DNA of 64,000 nucleotides from Pseudomonas anguilliseptica (GCF_900105355.1 NZ_FNSC01000001.1:186001-250000); one strand, 5' to 3'. Shown: positions 45,400 to 55,545, counted from the first letter of the stretch. Notes: a model not told the origin generated them from the letters alone. Program-made: numbers and translations.

Positions 45400-46590
45400 G
45401 GAAACTCTGAATAAGACTTCCTGATTTTGGCAAAATGCCCGGACGCCACCCGCCGAGTTTTCCGATGAAGCAAATGACCTTCGCCGATGCCGAGTACGCC
45501 GGCAAACGCAAGCAGACCCGCAAAGAGTTGTTCCTGATCGAGATGGATCGGGTGGTGCCGTGGAAGGGTTTGATCGCACTGATCGAACCGTATTACCCCA
45601 AGGGTGAAGGCGGTCGGCCGGCCTATCCGCTGATGGCGATGCTACGTGTGCACCTGATGCAGAACTGGTTCGGCTACAGCGACCCGGCGATGGAAGAAGC
45701 GCTGTACGAGACCACTATCCTGCGGCAGTTCGCCGGGCTGAGTCTGGAACGTATCCCCGACGAAACCACCATCCTCAACTTCCGTCGTCTGCTGGAGAAA
45801 CATGAGTTGGCTGCCGGCATCCTGGCCGTCATCAATGGCTATCTTGGCGACCGTGGCCTGTCGTTGCGCCAAGGCACCATCGTCGATGCCACGCTGATCA
45901 ATGCGCCGAGTTCGACCAAGAACAAGGACGGCAAACGCGACCCAGAGATGCACCAGGCCAAGAAGGGCAACCAATACTACTTCGGCATGAAGGCGCACAT
46001 TGGCGTGGATGACGAGTCGGGGCTGGTACACAGCGTGGTAGGCACGGCGGCCAACGTGGCGGATGTCACTCAGGTCGACAAGTTGCTGCACGGCGAGGAA
46101 AACGTGGTGTGCGCCGATGCGGGTTATACCGGCGTCGAAAAGCGCCCCGAACATGATGGGCGCGAGGTGATCTGGCAGGTTGCTGCCCGCCGCAGCACCT
46201 ATAAGAAGCTGGGTAAGAGCAGCCCGCTGTACAAAGCCAAACGCAAGATCGAGAAGGCCAAGGCCCAGGTGCGCGCCAAGGTTGAGCACCCGTTCCGGGT
46301 GATCAAGCGTCAGTTCAGTTATGTAAAGACACGCTTCCGTGGCTTGGCCAAGAACACGGCGCAACTGGTGACGCTGTTCGCGCTGTCGAACCTGTGGATG
46401 GCACGCCGACATTTACTGACCAATGCAGGAGAGGTGCGCCTGTAATGCGGGAAATGGCTGCCGCGAGCTACTCGCGGCGGCTAAAAACACAGAAATGAAT
46501 GGGTAATCTGATCGTTTTTGATCGATTTGCCGCTTTCAAAATCGGCGGGGCTGAAGTCAGCCAGAAATACATGGCTACTTCAGACCATCC
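45400..46590 (+). mobile_element. IS5-family element, copy 3
   Basis: Left end GGAAACTCTGAAT at 45400, right end complement of GGATGGTCTGAAG at 46590. The duplicated CAAG brackets this copy together with the outer remnant (45272-45275 and 46591-46594), so both arrived as, or collapsed into, one tandem unit. Carries an intact transposase. Confidence 0.9.
45465..46445 (+). CDS. IS5-family transposase (copy 3)
   Basis: 326 residues from MKQMTFADAEYAGKRKQ. DDE residues intact (TIVDATLINAPSS, CADAGYTGVEKRPEH, AKVEHPFRVIKRQFSYVKTRF). Small differences from the other copies (KKLGKSSPLYKAKRK, HQAKKGNQYY) show that it is not a just-made duplicate of them. Confidence 0.95.
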   Translation: MKQMTFADAEYAGKRKQTRKELFLIEMDRVVPWKGLIALIEPYYPKGEGGRPAYPLMAMLRVHLMQNWFGYSDPAMEEALYETTILRQFAGLSLERIPDETTILNFRRLLEKHELAAGILAVINGYLGDRGLSLRQGTIVDATLINAPSSTKNKDGKRDPEMHQAKKGNQYYFGMKAHIGVDDESGLVHSVVGTAANVADVTQVDKLLHGEENVVCADAGYTGVEKRPEHDGREVIWQVAARRSTYKKLGKSSPLYKAKRKIEKAKAQVRAKVEHPFRVIKRQFSYVKTRFRGLAKNTAQLVTLFALSNLWMARRHLLTNAGEVRL

Positions 46591-47079
46591 CAAGGATCTG
46601 CCGTTGGAAGACTGCGAGATCGAAGGCTGGTGCGGCACCGTAAAGGTGGAAAAAATCTCCGGCAAAAAAATCACCGTGGTACCGATTCTGCGCGCCGGCA
46701 TCGGCATGCTCGAAGGCGTGCTCAGCCTGATCCCAGGCGCCAAGGTCAGCGCCGTGGGCGTGGCGCGCAACGAGGAAACCCTGCAAGCGCACACCTACCT
46801 GGAAAAACTGGTGCCGGAAATCGACGAGCGCCTGGCGATGATCATCGACCCGATGGTCGCCACCATCGACCTGCTGAAGAAAGCCGGCTGCAGGGAAATC
46901 CGCGCCATGGTGCTGGTGGCTGCGCCAGAAGGCATCAAGATGGTCAACGACGCACACCCGGACGTGACCATTTACACCGCCTCCATCGACCAGCACCTGA
47001 ACGAACACGGCTACATCATTCCCGGCCTCGGTGATGCCGGCGACAAGATCTTCGGCACCAAACAGAAGGACGCCTGAGC

Positions 47080-48348
47080 ATGCAGGACGAATACAACGAT
47101 CCACTCTGGCGCCAGGGCATTTCCGGCGCACAGATGCTGTTTGTAGCCTTCGGTGCACTGGTGCTGATGCCGCTGATCACCGGCATGGACCCCAACGTGG
47201 CGCTGTTCACCGCGGGTATCGGCACCCTGCTGTTCCAACTGGTAACCGGACGTCAGGTGCCGGTATTCCTGGCCTCCAGCTTCGCCTTTATCGCACCGAT
47301 TCTCGCCGCCAAAGGCGAGTTTGGCCTGCCGGCCGTGCTCGGCGGCATCGTCGCCTCGGGCCTGGTGTATATCCTGCTCAGCGCCGTGGTGCGGGTTAAA
47401 GGCGCGGGCTTTATCGACCGCCTGCTGCCGCCGGTGGTGATTGCACCGGTGATCATTTCCATCGGCCTGGCACTGTCGCCAGTGGCCGTGAACATGGCCA
47501 TGGGCAAAGCCGGCGATGGCAGCGCGCAGTTGGTGCCGTATGAAACCGCCATGCTGATTTCCATGTCAGCGTTGATCACCACCGTACTGGTCGCCGCCAT
47601 GGGCCGCGGCCTGCTGCGCCTGGTGCCGATCCTTGCGGGGATCATTGTTGGCTGCATCGTCGCGGCGTTCTGCGGAGTCATCGACACCAGCAATATCGCC
47701 GCCGCACCCTGGCTGGCGATTCCGGCATTCGTAGCGCCGGAGCTGCATTGGGGCGCGATCCTGTACATCGTCCCGGTGGCGCTGGCACCGGCCATCGAGC
47801 ACATCGGCGGCGTAGTGGCGATCGGCAGCGTGACCGGCAAGAACTTTATCAAGAAGCCCGGCCTGCACCGCACCCTGCTCGGCGACGGCCTGGCCACCTC
47901 GGCAGCAGGCCTGTTCGGCGGCCCGCCCAACACCACCTACGCGGAAGTCACCGGCGCGGTGATGCTGACCAAAAACTACAACCCGAAGATCATGACCTGG
48001 GCGGCCTGCTTCGCCATCGGCCTGGCCTTTGTTGGCAAGTTCGGCACCGCGCTGCAGAGCATTCCCGTACCGGTCATGGGCGGCATTCTCTGCCTGCTGT
48101 TCGGCTCCATCGCGGTGGTCGGTTTGAACACCCTGATCCGCCATCAGGTCGACCTGTCCGAGGCACGCAACCTGATTATCGTCTCGGTGACTCTGGTGTT
48201 CGGCATCGGTGGCATGGTGATCGGCAACAGCGACTTTGCCCTGTCCGGCATTTCCCTGTGCGCCATCTGCGCCCTGGTACTCAACCTGGTGCTGCCGGGT
48301 GGCCAAGGCTGGCGCAGCAAAACCGTGCTGGAAGAGCCGGATTTGTAA
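47080..48348 (+). CDS. uraA: Uracil:H+ symporter UraA
   Basis: 422 residues, nucleobase:cation symporter-2 family with 14 membrane helices. Typical ISGAQMLFVAFGALVLMPLI N-terminus, VFLASSFAFIAPI (helix 3), and AIEHIGGVVAIGSVTGKNF with the substrate-binding Glu, then GLFGGPPNTTYAEVTGAVM (helix 10, second Glu). It imports uracil. It starts two bases after the upp stop, so it is second in a upp-uraA operon. With upp broken, its expression may depend on read-through of the IS or an IS-borne promoter. Ends in a strong terminator. Confidence 0.94.
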   Translation: MQDEYNDPLWRQGISGAQMLFVAFGALVLMPLITGMDPNVALFTAGIGTLLFQLVTGRQVPVFLASSFAFIAPILAAKGEFGLPAVLGGIVASGLVYILLSAVVRVKGAGFIDRLLPPVVIAPVIISIGLALSPVAVNMAMGKAGDGSAQLVPYETAMLISMSALITTVLVAAMGRGLLRLVPILAGIIVGCIVAAFCGVIDTSNIAAAPWLAIPAFVAPELHWGAILYIVPVALAPAIEHIGGVVAIGSVTGKNFIKKPGLHRTLLGDGLATSAAGLFGGPPNTTYAEVTGAVMLTKNYNPKIMTWAACFAIGLAFVGKFGTALQSIPVPVMGGILCLLFGSIAVVGLNTLIRHQVDLSEARNLIIVSVTLVFGIGGMVIGNSDFALSGISLCAICALVLNLVLPGGQGWRSKTVLEEPDL

Positions 48349-48360
48349 AACGCACTCACT

Positions 48361-48388
48361 AAAAAGCCCCGCAAGTGCGGGGCTTTTT
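48361..48388. terminator. Rho-independent terminator of upp-uraA
   Basis: AAAAAGCCCCGC, loop AAGT, GCGGGGCTTTTT: perfect 12-bp stem with T tail in both directions, placed between convergent uraA and the MFS gene. Confidence 0.93.
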
Positions 48389-48402
48389 CATTCTTGCGTG
48401 CC

Positions 48403-49734
48403 TCAGGCCGGATTGACCGACCACTGCTGCAACCGCACCACGCTCTCGCGGTAAGGCTTGAGACTCATGCTCAGCAGCACAATCGAACTGAACACGGCGA
48501 TGCTGGTGACGACAAGCAGCGAGTAACGCAGCGCCATGTCATCGGCAAATACGTAATCGGTCACCAGGGCCACCGCCGTCGGGCCGATGCCCAAGCCAAT
48601 CAGGGTGATCACGAACAGGTAGATGGCCGAGGCCTGGCCACGCATCGAGTTGGGCATGATTTCCTGGATTGCTGCCGGCGCCACGCCGAACGGCATGCTC
48701 AGGAAGAACACCGTCGGTGCCATCAGCACAGCGGCCCATACAGCGCTATCCATCAACGGAAAGGCCAGCACGCACGGCACGGCGCCGAAAGCGGCATACA
48801 GACCAACACGCATATTGGCGTCGCTTCTGCCGCGTTTGGCCATCCAGTCGGCCAGACGACCACCGAAGACGATACCCAGGCAACCAAACACCGCCACAAT
48901 GCTGCCGTAAACGATGCCGACCTGGCCGGCGTCCCAGCCGTAGGTGCGGATAAAGAAAGTCGGCACCCACGCCGCGCTGCCGTAACCGGCAAACGCCAGG
49001 CCGGCAAAGCCGAAGTTGTGGCACAGCACCGTACGCCGGTTGGATCGGATATAGCGACCGACATCCGCCAGCGGCACCGCCACCCCGGCACCCACGCCGC
49101 GCCGTGCTGGCTCCTTGACCGCCAGCATCAGCAGGGTAAACAGCACCCCGGCTGCGCCGAGAATCAGGAAGATCAGCTGCCACGGGCGTACTTCACCGAA
49201 TACCGGCAGCACTACATCGCCCTGTGCCGAGGCAAACTGAATCACCAGACCGCCGAGCAGAAAGGCCAGACCAGAGCCGAGGTAAACCCCCATGGAATAC
49301 ACGCTGATCGCGGTAGCACGGCGCTCGGCCGGAAAGCTGTCGGCAATCAGCGAATAGGCCGCAGGCGACAGCGCCGCCTCGCCGACACCGACGCCGATAC
49401 GGCAGAGCAGAAATTGCCAGTACAGCTTGGCCATGCCGCAGGCAGCAGTGGCCGCACTCCAGAACAGCACGCCGATGGCGATCAGCCCGCGACGGCTCTT
49501 GGTATCGGCCAGACGGCCCAGGGGAATACCGCAGACGGTGTAGAACAGCGCAAACGACAGGCCCATTAGCAGGCTCATCTGCGTATCACTGATCATCAGG
49601 TCACGGCGGATCGGACCAACCAACAGGTTGAGAATCTGCCGATCGATAAACGACAGCACGTACGCCACCATCAGGATGGCGACAGTCACCCAGGCACGGG
49701 TGGAAGAGGGATAGCCGTTATTGTTGTTGAGCAC
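48403..49734 (-). CDS. MFS transporter, spinster-like
   Basis: About 443 residues. The GTG at 49734 is preferred because GAGGAG lies 7 nt upstream; it gives an N-terminus of VLNNNNGYPSSTRAWVTVAI. Twelve membrane helices, with FIDRQILNLLVGPIRRDL in helix 1 and the MFS loop motif GRLADTKSRRGLI between helices 2 and 3, then GGRLADWMAKRGRS in the second half. Spinster-like MFS proteins often export lipids or aromatic or organic compounds; substrate unknown. No regulator adjacent. Gene-free space with repeat C lies upstream. Confidence 0.9.
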   Translation of the reverse strand: MLNNNNGYPSSTRAWVTVAILMVAYVLSFIDRQILNLLVGPIRRDLMISDTQMSLLMGLSFALFYTVCGIPLGRLADTKSRRGLIAIGVLFWSAATAACGMAKLYWQFLLCRIGVGVGEAALSPAAYSLIADSFPAERRATAISVYSMGVYLGSGLAFLLGGLVIQFASAQGDVVLPVFGEVRPWQLIFLILGAAGVLFTLLMLAVKEPARRGVGAGVAVPLADVGRYIRSNRRTVLCHNFGFAGLAFAGYGSAAWVPTFFIRTYGWDAGQVGIVYGSIVAVFGCLGIVFGGRLADWMAKRGRSDANMRVGLYAAFGAVPCVLAFPLMDSAVWAAVLMAPTVFFLSMPFGVAPAAIQEIMPNSMRGQASAIYLFVITLIGLGIGPTAVALVTDYVFADDMALRYSLLVVTSIAVFSSIVLLSMSLKPYRESVVRLQQWSVNPA

Positions 49735-49898
49735 TGGCAGTCTCCTCGGCACCGTTGGTGCGGTGCACGACGGTTGAAAGAGCTGCCAGCTTAGGCCGAT
49801 ATACAAGGCGATGAGTATCGCCCGGAGGTGTTATCAGTGCGGCGAATGCGCAGCATCCCTTCGAGCGAATGACAGCCGCGCTGCATTCGGTTAGCGGG

Positions 49899-50140
49899 CC
49901 GTTGAAAGCGTTGGCGAGGCAGGCAAAACAAGGCAAAACGGCCGAAACGTAGCGAAGCGGAGTAACAGCCGCAGGCTGGCCCGCAGGGCGAAAAATAGTG
50001 AGTCAAAAGCGGAGTTTACGTGTTGTAAATGAGCATTTGATTCGCTTTGCTCACCCCCTCTGGGCCGTGCTAAAGCCGTTCAGCCTTTGGCTGTGAGGCC
50101 GTTTTTACGCAGTATTGCCAACGCAGGTAGCTTTCAACGG
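49899..50140. repeat. Dispersed repeat family, copy C
   Basis: Arms CCGTTGAAAGC (49899-49909) and GCTTTCAACGG (50130-50140) are perfect complements. The interior holds CAAGGC, ACGTAGCG...AACAGCCGCAGGCTG, the core AAGCGGAGTTTACG...GTAAATGAGCATT and a GTTTTTACGC end, matching copies A and B in order but longer (242 bp). It fills most of the 410-base gap between the MFS gene and hemH. Confidence 0.75.
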
Positions 50141-50144
50141 TCTG

Positions 50145-51167
50145 CTAGAGCATCAGCGGGGCACGCTCGCTAAGGGTCTTCAGCGCCGCCACCCAACTTG
50201 GGTGTTCATTCAGACACGGCACCAGCTGCAGGCTCTCGCCGCCAGCTTCGACAAACTGCTCGCGGCCACGGTCGCCGATTTCTTCCAGCGTCTCGATGCA
50301 GTCGGCGACAAAGGCCGGGCACATCACCAGCAACTTTTTCACACCCTGCTTGGCCAGCTCATCGAGACGCGCCTCAGTATAGGGTTCGATCCATTTGGCG
50401 CGGCCCAACCGCGACTGAAACGACACCGACCACTGTGCGGGCTTAAGCCCCATACGTTCGGCAAATAGCTCGGCGCTGCGCAGGCACTGAGCGCGGTAAC
50501 AGCTTGCGAGCACTTCGGGCGAAGCGCTACGGCAGCAATCCGCACCTTTCAGGCAATGGCCAGTGGCGTCCAGCTTATGCAGGTGACGCTCCGGCAGGCC
50601 GTGGAAGCTCAGCAGCAGGTGGTCGAACTCCTGCTCCAGATAAGGTTTGGCGCTGTCGACCAAGGCATCCAGGTACTCCGGCTGATCGTAGAACGGCGGC
50701 AGGATGGAAAAACGTATGGGCAACTGCTGCTCACGCACCACGCGCTTGGCATCTTCAATCACCGTGGTGGTGGTGCTGTCGGCAAACTGCGGATACAGCG
50801 GCGCCAGGGTGACCTGTTTGATGCCCTGAGCGGCCAGGCGGGTCAGCACGGTTTGCAGCGACGGCTCTCCGTAGCGCATGGCCAGCTCCACCGGGCCGTG
50901 GGTCCAGGACGCCTTCATCGCCTGATGCAGACGCTTGCTCAGCACCACCAACGGCGAGCCCTCCTCCCACCAGATCGAGGCATAGGCATGTGCCGACGCC
51001 GCCGGGCGCTTGATCAGAATCAGCGAAACAAGCAGACGCCGCAGCGGCCAGGGCAGATCGACGACATAGGGGTCCATCAGAAACTGGTTGAGATAGCGGC
51101 GCACATCGGCCACATCAGTGGAGGCCGGCGAGCCCAGGTTTACCAACAGCAAGGCGTGATCGGTCAT
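50145..51167 (-). CDS. hemH: Ferrochelatase
   Basis: 340 residues. Inserts Fe2+ into protoporphyrin IX, the last step of heme synthesis. Family motifs: [20 protein letters not shown] at the N-terminus, [19 protein letters not shown], the active-site His in [15 protein letters not shown], the [17 protein letters not shown] stretch and a late [17 protein letters not shown]. Cys-rich [12 protein letters not shown] could hold the [2Fe-2S] or metal site seen in some bacterial enzymes. It follows the TIGR01777 gene after eight bases, so the two form an operon next to the photolyase set; heme and porphyrin metabolism is light-relevant because porphyrins photosensitise. Confidence 0.95.
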   Translation of the reverse strand: MTDHALLLVNLGSPASTDVADVRRYLNQFLMDPYVVDLPWPLRRLLVSLILIKRPAASAHAYASIWWEEGSPLVVLSKRLHQAMKASWTHGPVELAMRYGEPSLQTVLTRLAAQGIKQVTLAPLYPQFADSTTTTVIEDAKRVVREQQLPIRFSILPPFYDQPEYLDALVDSAKPYLEQEFDHLLLSFHGLPERHLHKLDATGHCLKGADCCRSASPEVLASCYRAQCLRSAELFAERMGLKPAQWSVSFQSRLGRAKWIEPYTEARLDELAKQGVKKLLVMCPAFVADCIETLEEIGDRGREQFVEAGGESLQLVPCLNEHPSWVAALKTLSERAPLML

Positions 51168-51175
51168 GCAAAGTC

Positions 51176-52081
51176 CTAGTCAGGTTGGCCCAGCAAGTCC
51201 ACCAGAGCCACATCCAAATGAGTAAAACGAAAACTGAAACCAGCCTCCTGCAAGCGCGTCGGCACCGCGCGCTGGCCACCGAGCAGCAGCACAGACAATT
51301 CGCCGAGCAGCATACGCAGGGCAAAGGCCGGGGCCGGCATAAAGGCCGGCCGGTGCAGCTCACGGCCCAAGGCCTGGCTGAAGGCGCGGTTACGCTCAGG
51401 CGTCGGCGCGCAGGCATTATAAGGACCACTGGCCGAGTCCTGCTGCAGGAGAAAATCAATCAGGGCGATTTGATCAGCCAAGTGAATCCACGGCATCCAC
51501 TGCCGACCATTGCCCAGCGGACCGCCCAACCCGAGTTTGAACGGCAGCAACAGACGCTTGAGCAGCCCGCCATCACGGGCCAGCACCAGTCCGGTGCGCA
51601 GCAATACCACGCGGATACCAAAATCCTCGGCGCGCTGGGCAGTTTCTTCCCAGGCGCCGCACAGCTGCGCGGCGAAATCCTCACTCACCGGCGGCGAATC
51701 TTCATGTAACTCACGCTCGCCACCGTCGCCATACCAGCCTACCGCCGAGCCGGACAAAAGCATCTGCGGCTTATCCGCGCGGCTCTCCAGCCAGGCCAGC
51801 AATTGTTCGGTCAGGCCAATCCGGCTGGCCCACAGCAACGCCTTGCGCTTGCGCGTCCAGGGCCGGTCGGCAATCGGCGCACCAGCCAGGTTGACCACGG
51901 CATCCAGCGACTCTTCACCCAGCTCGTCAAGCTGACCAATGCCACGCACCGCCTCGCCACAAAGGGCAGCAACCTGCTCGGGCCTGCGACTCCACACCGT
52001 CAGATGATGGCCTTGCTGCAACCAGTGGCGGCACAGCGCCTGCCCGATCAAACCAGTTCCGCCCGTCAGAAGAATATGCAT
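51176..52081 (-). CDS. TIGR01777 family epimerase (YfcH-like)
   Basis: 301 residues, an atypical extended SDR. Nucleotide-binding [20 protein letters not shown], then [19 protein letters not shown] and [20 protein letters not shown], and a C-terminal DUF1731-like end ([31 protein letters not shown]). Reaction unknown. GAGGG precedes the ATG at 52081. First gene of an operon with hemH; divergent from the FAD amine oxidase across the operator region. Confidence 0.93.
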   Translation of the reverse strand: MHILLTGGTGLIGQALCRHWLQQGHHLTVWSRRPEQVAALCGEAVRGIGQLDELGEESLDAVVNLAGAPIADRPWTRKRKALLWASRIGLTEQLLAWLESRADKPQMLLSGSAVGWYGDGGERELHEDSPPVSEDFAAQLCGAWEETAQRAEDFGIRVVLLRTGLVLARDGGLLKRLLLPFKLGLGGPLGNGRQWMPWIHLADQIALIDFLLQQDSASGPYNACAPTPERNRAFSQALGRELHRPAFMPAPAFALRMLLGELSVLLLGGQRAVPTRLQEAGFSFRFTHLDVALVDLLGQPD

Positions 52082-52202
52082 AGAAATGCCCTCGTATGAC
52101 CGTGCTTAATAGGTACCACCGACGGATTAATCACGTTTGTGGCTTCAATCCGGCTGCAGGTTGTCTTAACTATAGAAAGACAGGATCGACTCCGGCATAG
52201 CT

Positions 52203-52248
52203 TATACACAAAAACAATATTGTATAGTTTTTGTCTAAAGCGTATCCT
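52203..52248 (+). promoter_or_regulatory. LitR/PplR-type operator and promoter of the FAD gene
   Basis: TATACA (52203-52208), 12 bases, TGTATA (52221-52226): an exact fit to T(G/A)TACA-N12-TGTA(C/T)A. A -35 TTGTAT (52220-52225) overlaps the second half and a -10 TATCCT (52243-52248) follows at 17 bp. An ACAAAAAC / GTTTTTGT inverted pair also lies here. It is 26 bases upstream of the ATG at 52274, and could also influence the divergent TIGR01777-hemH pair. Confidence 0.78.
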
Positions 52249-52270
52249 AACGCTTGAAAACACGAGGTAG

Positions 52271-53508
<1,238 letters not shown>

Positions 53509-53537
53509 CAGGCCCATACACAAAACCATACAGTAGT

Positions 53538-53611
53538 TGTACAAAAATATTGACTTGTACAATTACAAACCTATGATGAACTCAAGTTGTACATCTATCA
53601 GGACCTGTACA
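53538..53611 (+). promoter_or_regulatory. Two LitR/PplR-type operators and promoter of the photolyase set
   Basis: Operator 1: TGTACA (53538-53543), N12, TGTACA (53556-53561). Operator 2: TGTACA (53588-53593), N12, TGTACA (53606-53611). Both fit T(G/A)TACA-N12-TGTA(C/T)A exactly. A -35 TTGACT (53550-53555) abuts the second half of operator 1 and a -10 TATGAT (53572-53577) lies 16 bp on. Operator 2 lies downstream of the likely start site, so it could block elongation or add repression. The ATG follows at 53634. Confidence 0.82.
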
Positions 53612-53633
53612 AGTCGTACATCAGAGGTTGCCC

Positions 53634-54599
53634 ATGAGCCCATCCGAAAACGCCACCGGAAAACCCAAACTGGGCATCAGTGCCTGTCTGCTGGGTAATG
53701 AGGTTCGCTACAACGGCGGACACAAGGAATCGCGCCTGTGCAGCCGCACCCTCAGCGAGTATTTCGACTTCACCCCACTGTGCCCGGAAGTGGCGATTGG
53801 CATGGGCATCCCGCGTGAGCCGATCCGCCTGGTTGGCGACCCGCAAGCGCCGCGCGCCGTGGGTACGGTCAGGCGCGAGGTGGATGTCACCGCCCCCCTG
53901 GCTGCCTATGGCGAGCGCATGGCCGGTGAACTGACGGATATCTGCGGTTACATCTTTATGCAGCAGTCGCCGTCCTGCGGCCTGCACCGGGTCAAGGTCT
54001 ACCAGGACAACGGCCGCCCCAGCGAGCCTGGCCGCGGCATCTTTGCCCAAGCCTTCTGCGCGCGGCATCCCAACCTGCCAGTGGAAGAAGACGGCCGCCT
54101 CAATGACCCAATCCTGCGCGAGAACTTCATTACCCGCGTATTCGCATACTCCGAGTGGCAACAGCTGCTGCGCGACGGCCTGACCCGCAAGCGTCTGATC
54201 GACTTCCACTCGCGCTACAAATACCTGCTGATGGCCACCCATCCCATGCAGTACAAGTTGCTCGGGCGCATGCTCGGCAATCTTGGCCAGCACGACATCA
54301 ATGAGTTGGCGCCGCGCTATTTCAGCGAGCTGATGAGCGCGCTGAAAAGCTGCGCCACCCGTCGTACCCATAGCAACGTACTGCAGCACCTCAGCGGCTA
54401 TCTCAAGCAGTCGCTGAGCAGCGAAGAGAAGCGGGAAATGCAGCAGCTGATTGGCCAGTACCGCCATGGCGTGGTGCCGCTGGTGGTGCCCATGACCCTG
54501 CTCAAACACCACTTTCGCCGTCACCCGGACAGCTACATCGCGCAGCAGGTCTACCTGCAGCCGCACCCGGAAAACCTCAGCCTGCGTAACGCCCTATGA
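53634..54599 (+). CDS. DUF523-DUF1722 protein (YbgA-like)
   Basis: About 321 residues from the ATG at 53634 (AGAGG 6 nt upstream). DUF523 at about 10-150: LGISACLLGNEVRYNGGHK, CPEVAIGMGIPREPIRL, GYIFMQQSPSCGL with conserved Cys. DUF1722 (YbgA) at about 190-310: HSRYKYLLMATHPMQYKLLGRML. The two-domain protein is conserved with photolyase genes; the DUF523 part has Cys motifs like those of thiouracil desulfurases, but its role here is unknown. First gene after the double operator; its TGA overlaps the merR ATG. Confidence 0.92.
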   Translation: MSPSENATGKPKLGISACLLGNEVRYNGGHKESRLCSRTLSEYFDFTPLCPEVAIGMGIPREPIRLVGDPQAPRAVGTVRREVDVTAPLAAYGERMAGELTDICGYIFMQQSPSCGLHRVKVYQDNGRPSEPGRGIFAQAFCARHPNLPVEEDGRLNDPILRENFITRVFAYSEWQQLLRDGLTRKRLIDFHSRYKYLLMATHPMQYKLLGRMLGNLGQHDINELAPRYFSELMSALKSCATRRTHSNVLQHLSGYLKQSLSSEEKREMQQLIGQYRHGVVPLVVPMTLLKHHFRRHPDSYIAQQVYLQPHPENLSLRNAL

Positions 54600-55534
54600 G
54601 CCTGGAGCCAAGCAGCGCAGGCGCGACCGACGATTACCAGGCGGCCATTGCCCAGGGCTTTATGCCGATCCGCGATGTGGCGCGCATCACCGGGGTCAAC
54701 GCCGTCACCCTGCGCGCCTGGGAACGCCGTTATGGCCTGATCGTGCCGCATCGCACCCCCAAGGGTCATCGCCTGTATGCCGATGAGCATGTGCTGCGCA
54801 TCCAGGCGATTCTCACCTGGCTTAATCGCGGCGTCTCGGTCAGCCAGGTCAAGGGCCTGCTGCGCTCCAATCAGCCGGCCTTTGCCGAGGCCAGCTCACA
54901 GTGGGAAAGCAAGCGCCAGCAGTTGCAGGAAGCCATCTGCAACCTCAACGAGCGGCGCCTGGATGAGTGTTTCAACAGCGAACTGGCGCTCTACCCGCCG
55001 CATACCTTGTGCCAGCAACTGCTGCTGCCACTGTTCGAAGACCTCGAACTGCGCTGGCGCAACCAGTTCGGCGCTCAGGCTGAGCGAGTGTTCTTCTACT
55101 CCTGGCTACGCAGCAAGCTCGGCGCGCGCCTGTACCACAACAACCGCCAGGCCAGTGGTACGCCACTGTTGCTGATCAACGTTTCCGACCTACCGATGGC
55201 CCCCGGTCTTTGGCTGACCGCCTGGCTGGCGAGCAGCGCCGGCTGCCCGGTGGAAGTCTTCGACTGGCCACTGCCACCGACCGAACTGGCCCTGGCGGTC
55301 GAGCATATTCAGCCGCGTGCAGTGCTGCTGTATTCCAGCCAGGCGCTGAACAGCACCCACCTGCAGCGCCTGCTCGGCGGTTATGACTGCCCCTGCCTAC
55401 TGGTCGGCCAGGTGGTGCAGATCCACGCCGAAGAATTACTCGCCATCACCGCGCAGAACGACGAACTGAGCCTGGCCGCTGACCCGCTGGCCGCGCTGCA
55501 TAACCTTACCGACCTCAACCTGCTGCATAACTGA
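54596..55534 (+). CDS. MerR-family regulator, class II LitR/PplR-like
   Basis: 312 residues. MerR helix-turn-helix at about 20-90 (FMPIRDVARITGVNAVTLRAWERRYGLIVPHRTPKGHRLY, then IQAILTWLNRGVSVSQVKGLLRS). The C-terminal part folds like the helix-bundle and B12-binding domains of LitR/CarH (WLASSAGCPVEVFDWPLPPTELALAVEHIQPRAV) but has no D-x-H-x-x-G cobalamin-binding motif. This is what I recall for class II LitR proteins of P. putida, which sense light through a separate LOV protein. Its likely targets are the three operators nearby. It is between the DUF523 gene and phrB, with overlapping starts and stops. Confidence 0.85.
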   Translation: MSLEPSSAGATDDYQAAIAQGFMPIRDVARITGVNAVTLRAWERRYGLIVPHRTPKGHRLYADEHVLRIQAILTWLNRGVSVSQVKGLLRSNQPAFAEASSQWESKRQQLQEAICNLNERRLDECFNSELALYPPHTLCQQLLLPLFEDLELRWRNQFGAQAERVFFYSWLRSKLGARLYHNNRQASGTPLLLINVSDLPMAPGLWLTAWLASSAGCPVEVFDWPLPPTELALAVEHIQPRAVLLYSSQALNSTHLQRLLGGYDCPCLLVGQVVQIHAEELLAITAQNDELSLAADPLAALHNLTDLNLLHN

Positions 55535-55545
55535 TGGGAAATACC

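Larger units (their letters stand above)
45141..47077 (+). pseudogene. upp: Uracil phosphoribosyltransferase, IS-split and PRPP loop deleted
   Basis: The 5' part, ATG 45141, reads [20 protein letters not shown] to TYEATKD at 45275. Then come IS5 sequences, and the gene resumes at about 46591 with [20 protein letters not shown] to 47077 ([15 protein letters not shown]). The four bases CAAG are repeated at both junctions. A second lesion lies in the 3' part: relatives read [17 protein letters not shown], here [10 protein letters not shown] (about 46852), a 21-base in-frame loss between two CGATG repeats that removes the PRPP-binding loop. Either lesion alone would abolish uracil salvage. A frame from 46499 starts within the IS and would lack the N-terminus. 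Confidence 0.92.

Noticed and set aside
46499..47077. Alternative functional upp starting inside IS5
   Set aside because: The N-terminus would be IS-derived and the PRPP loop is missing, so a functional enzyme is not credible.
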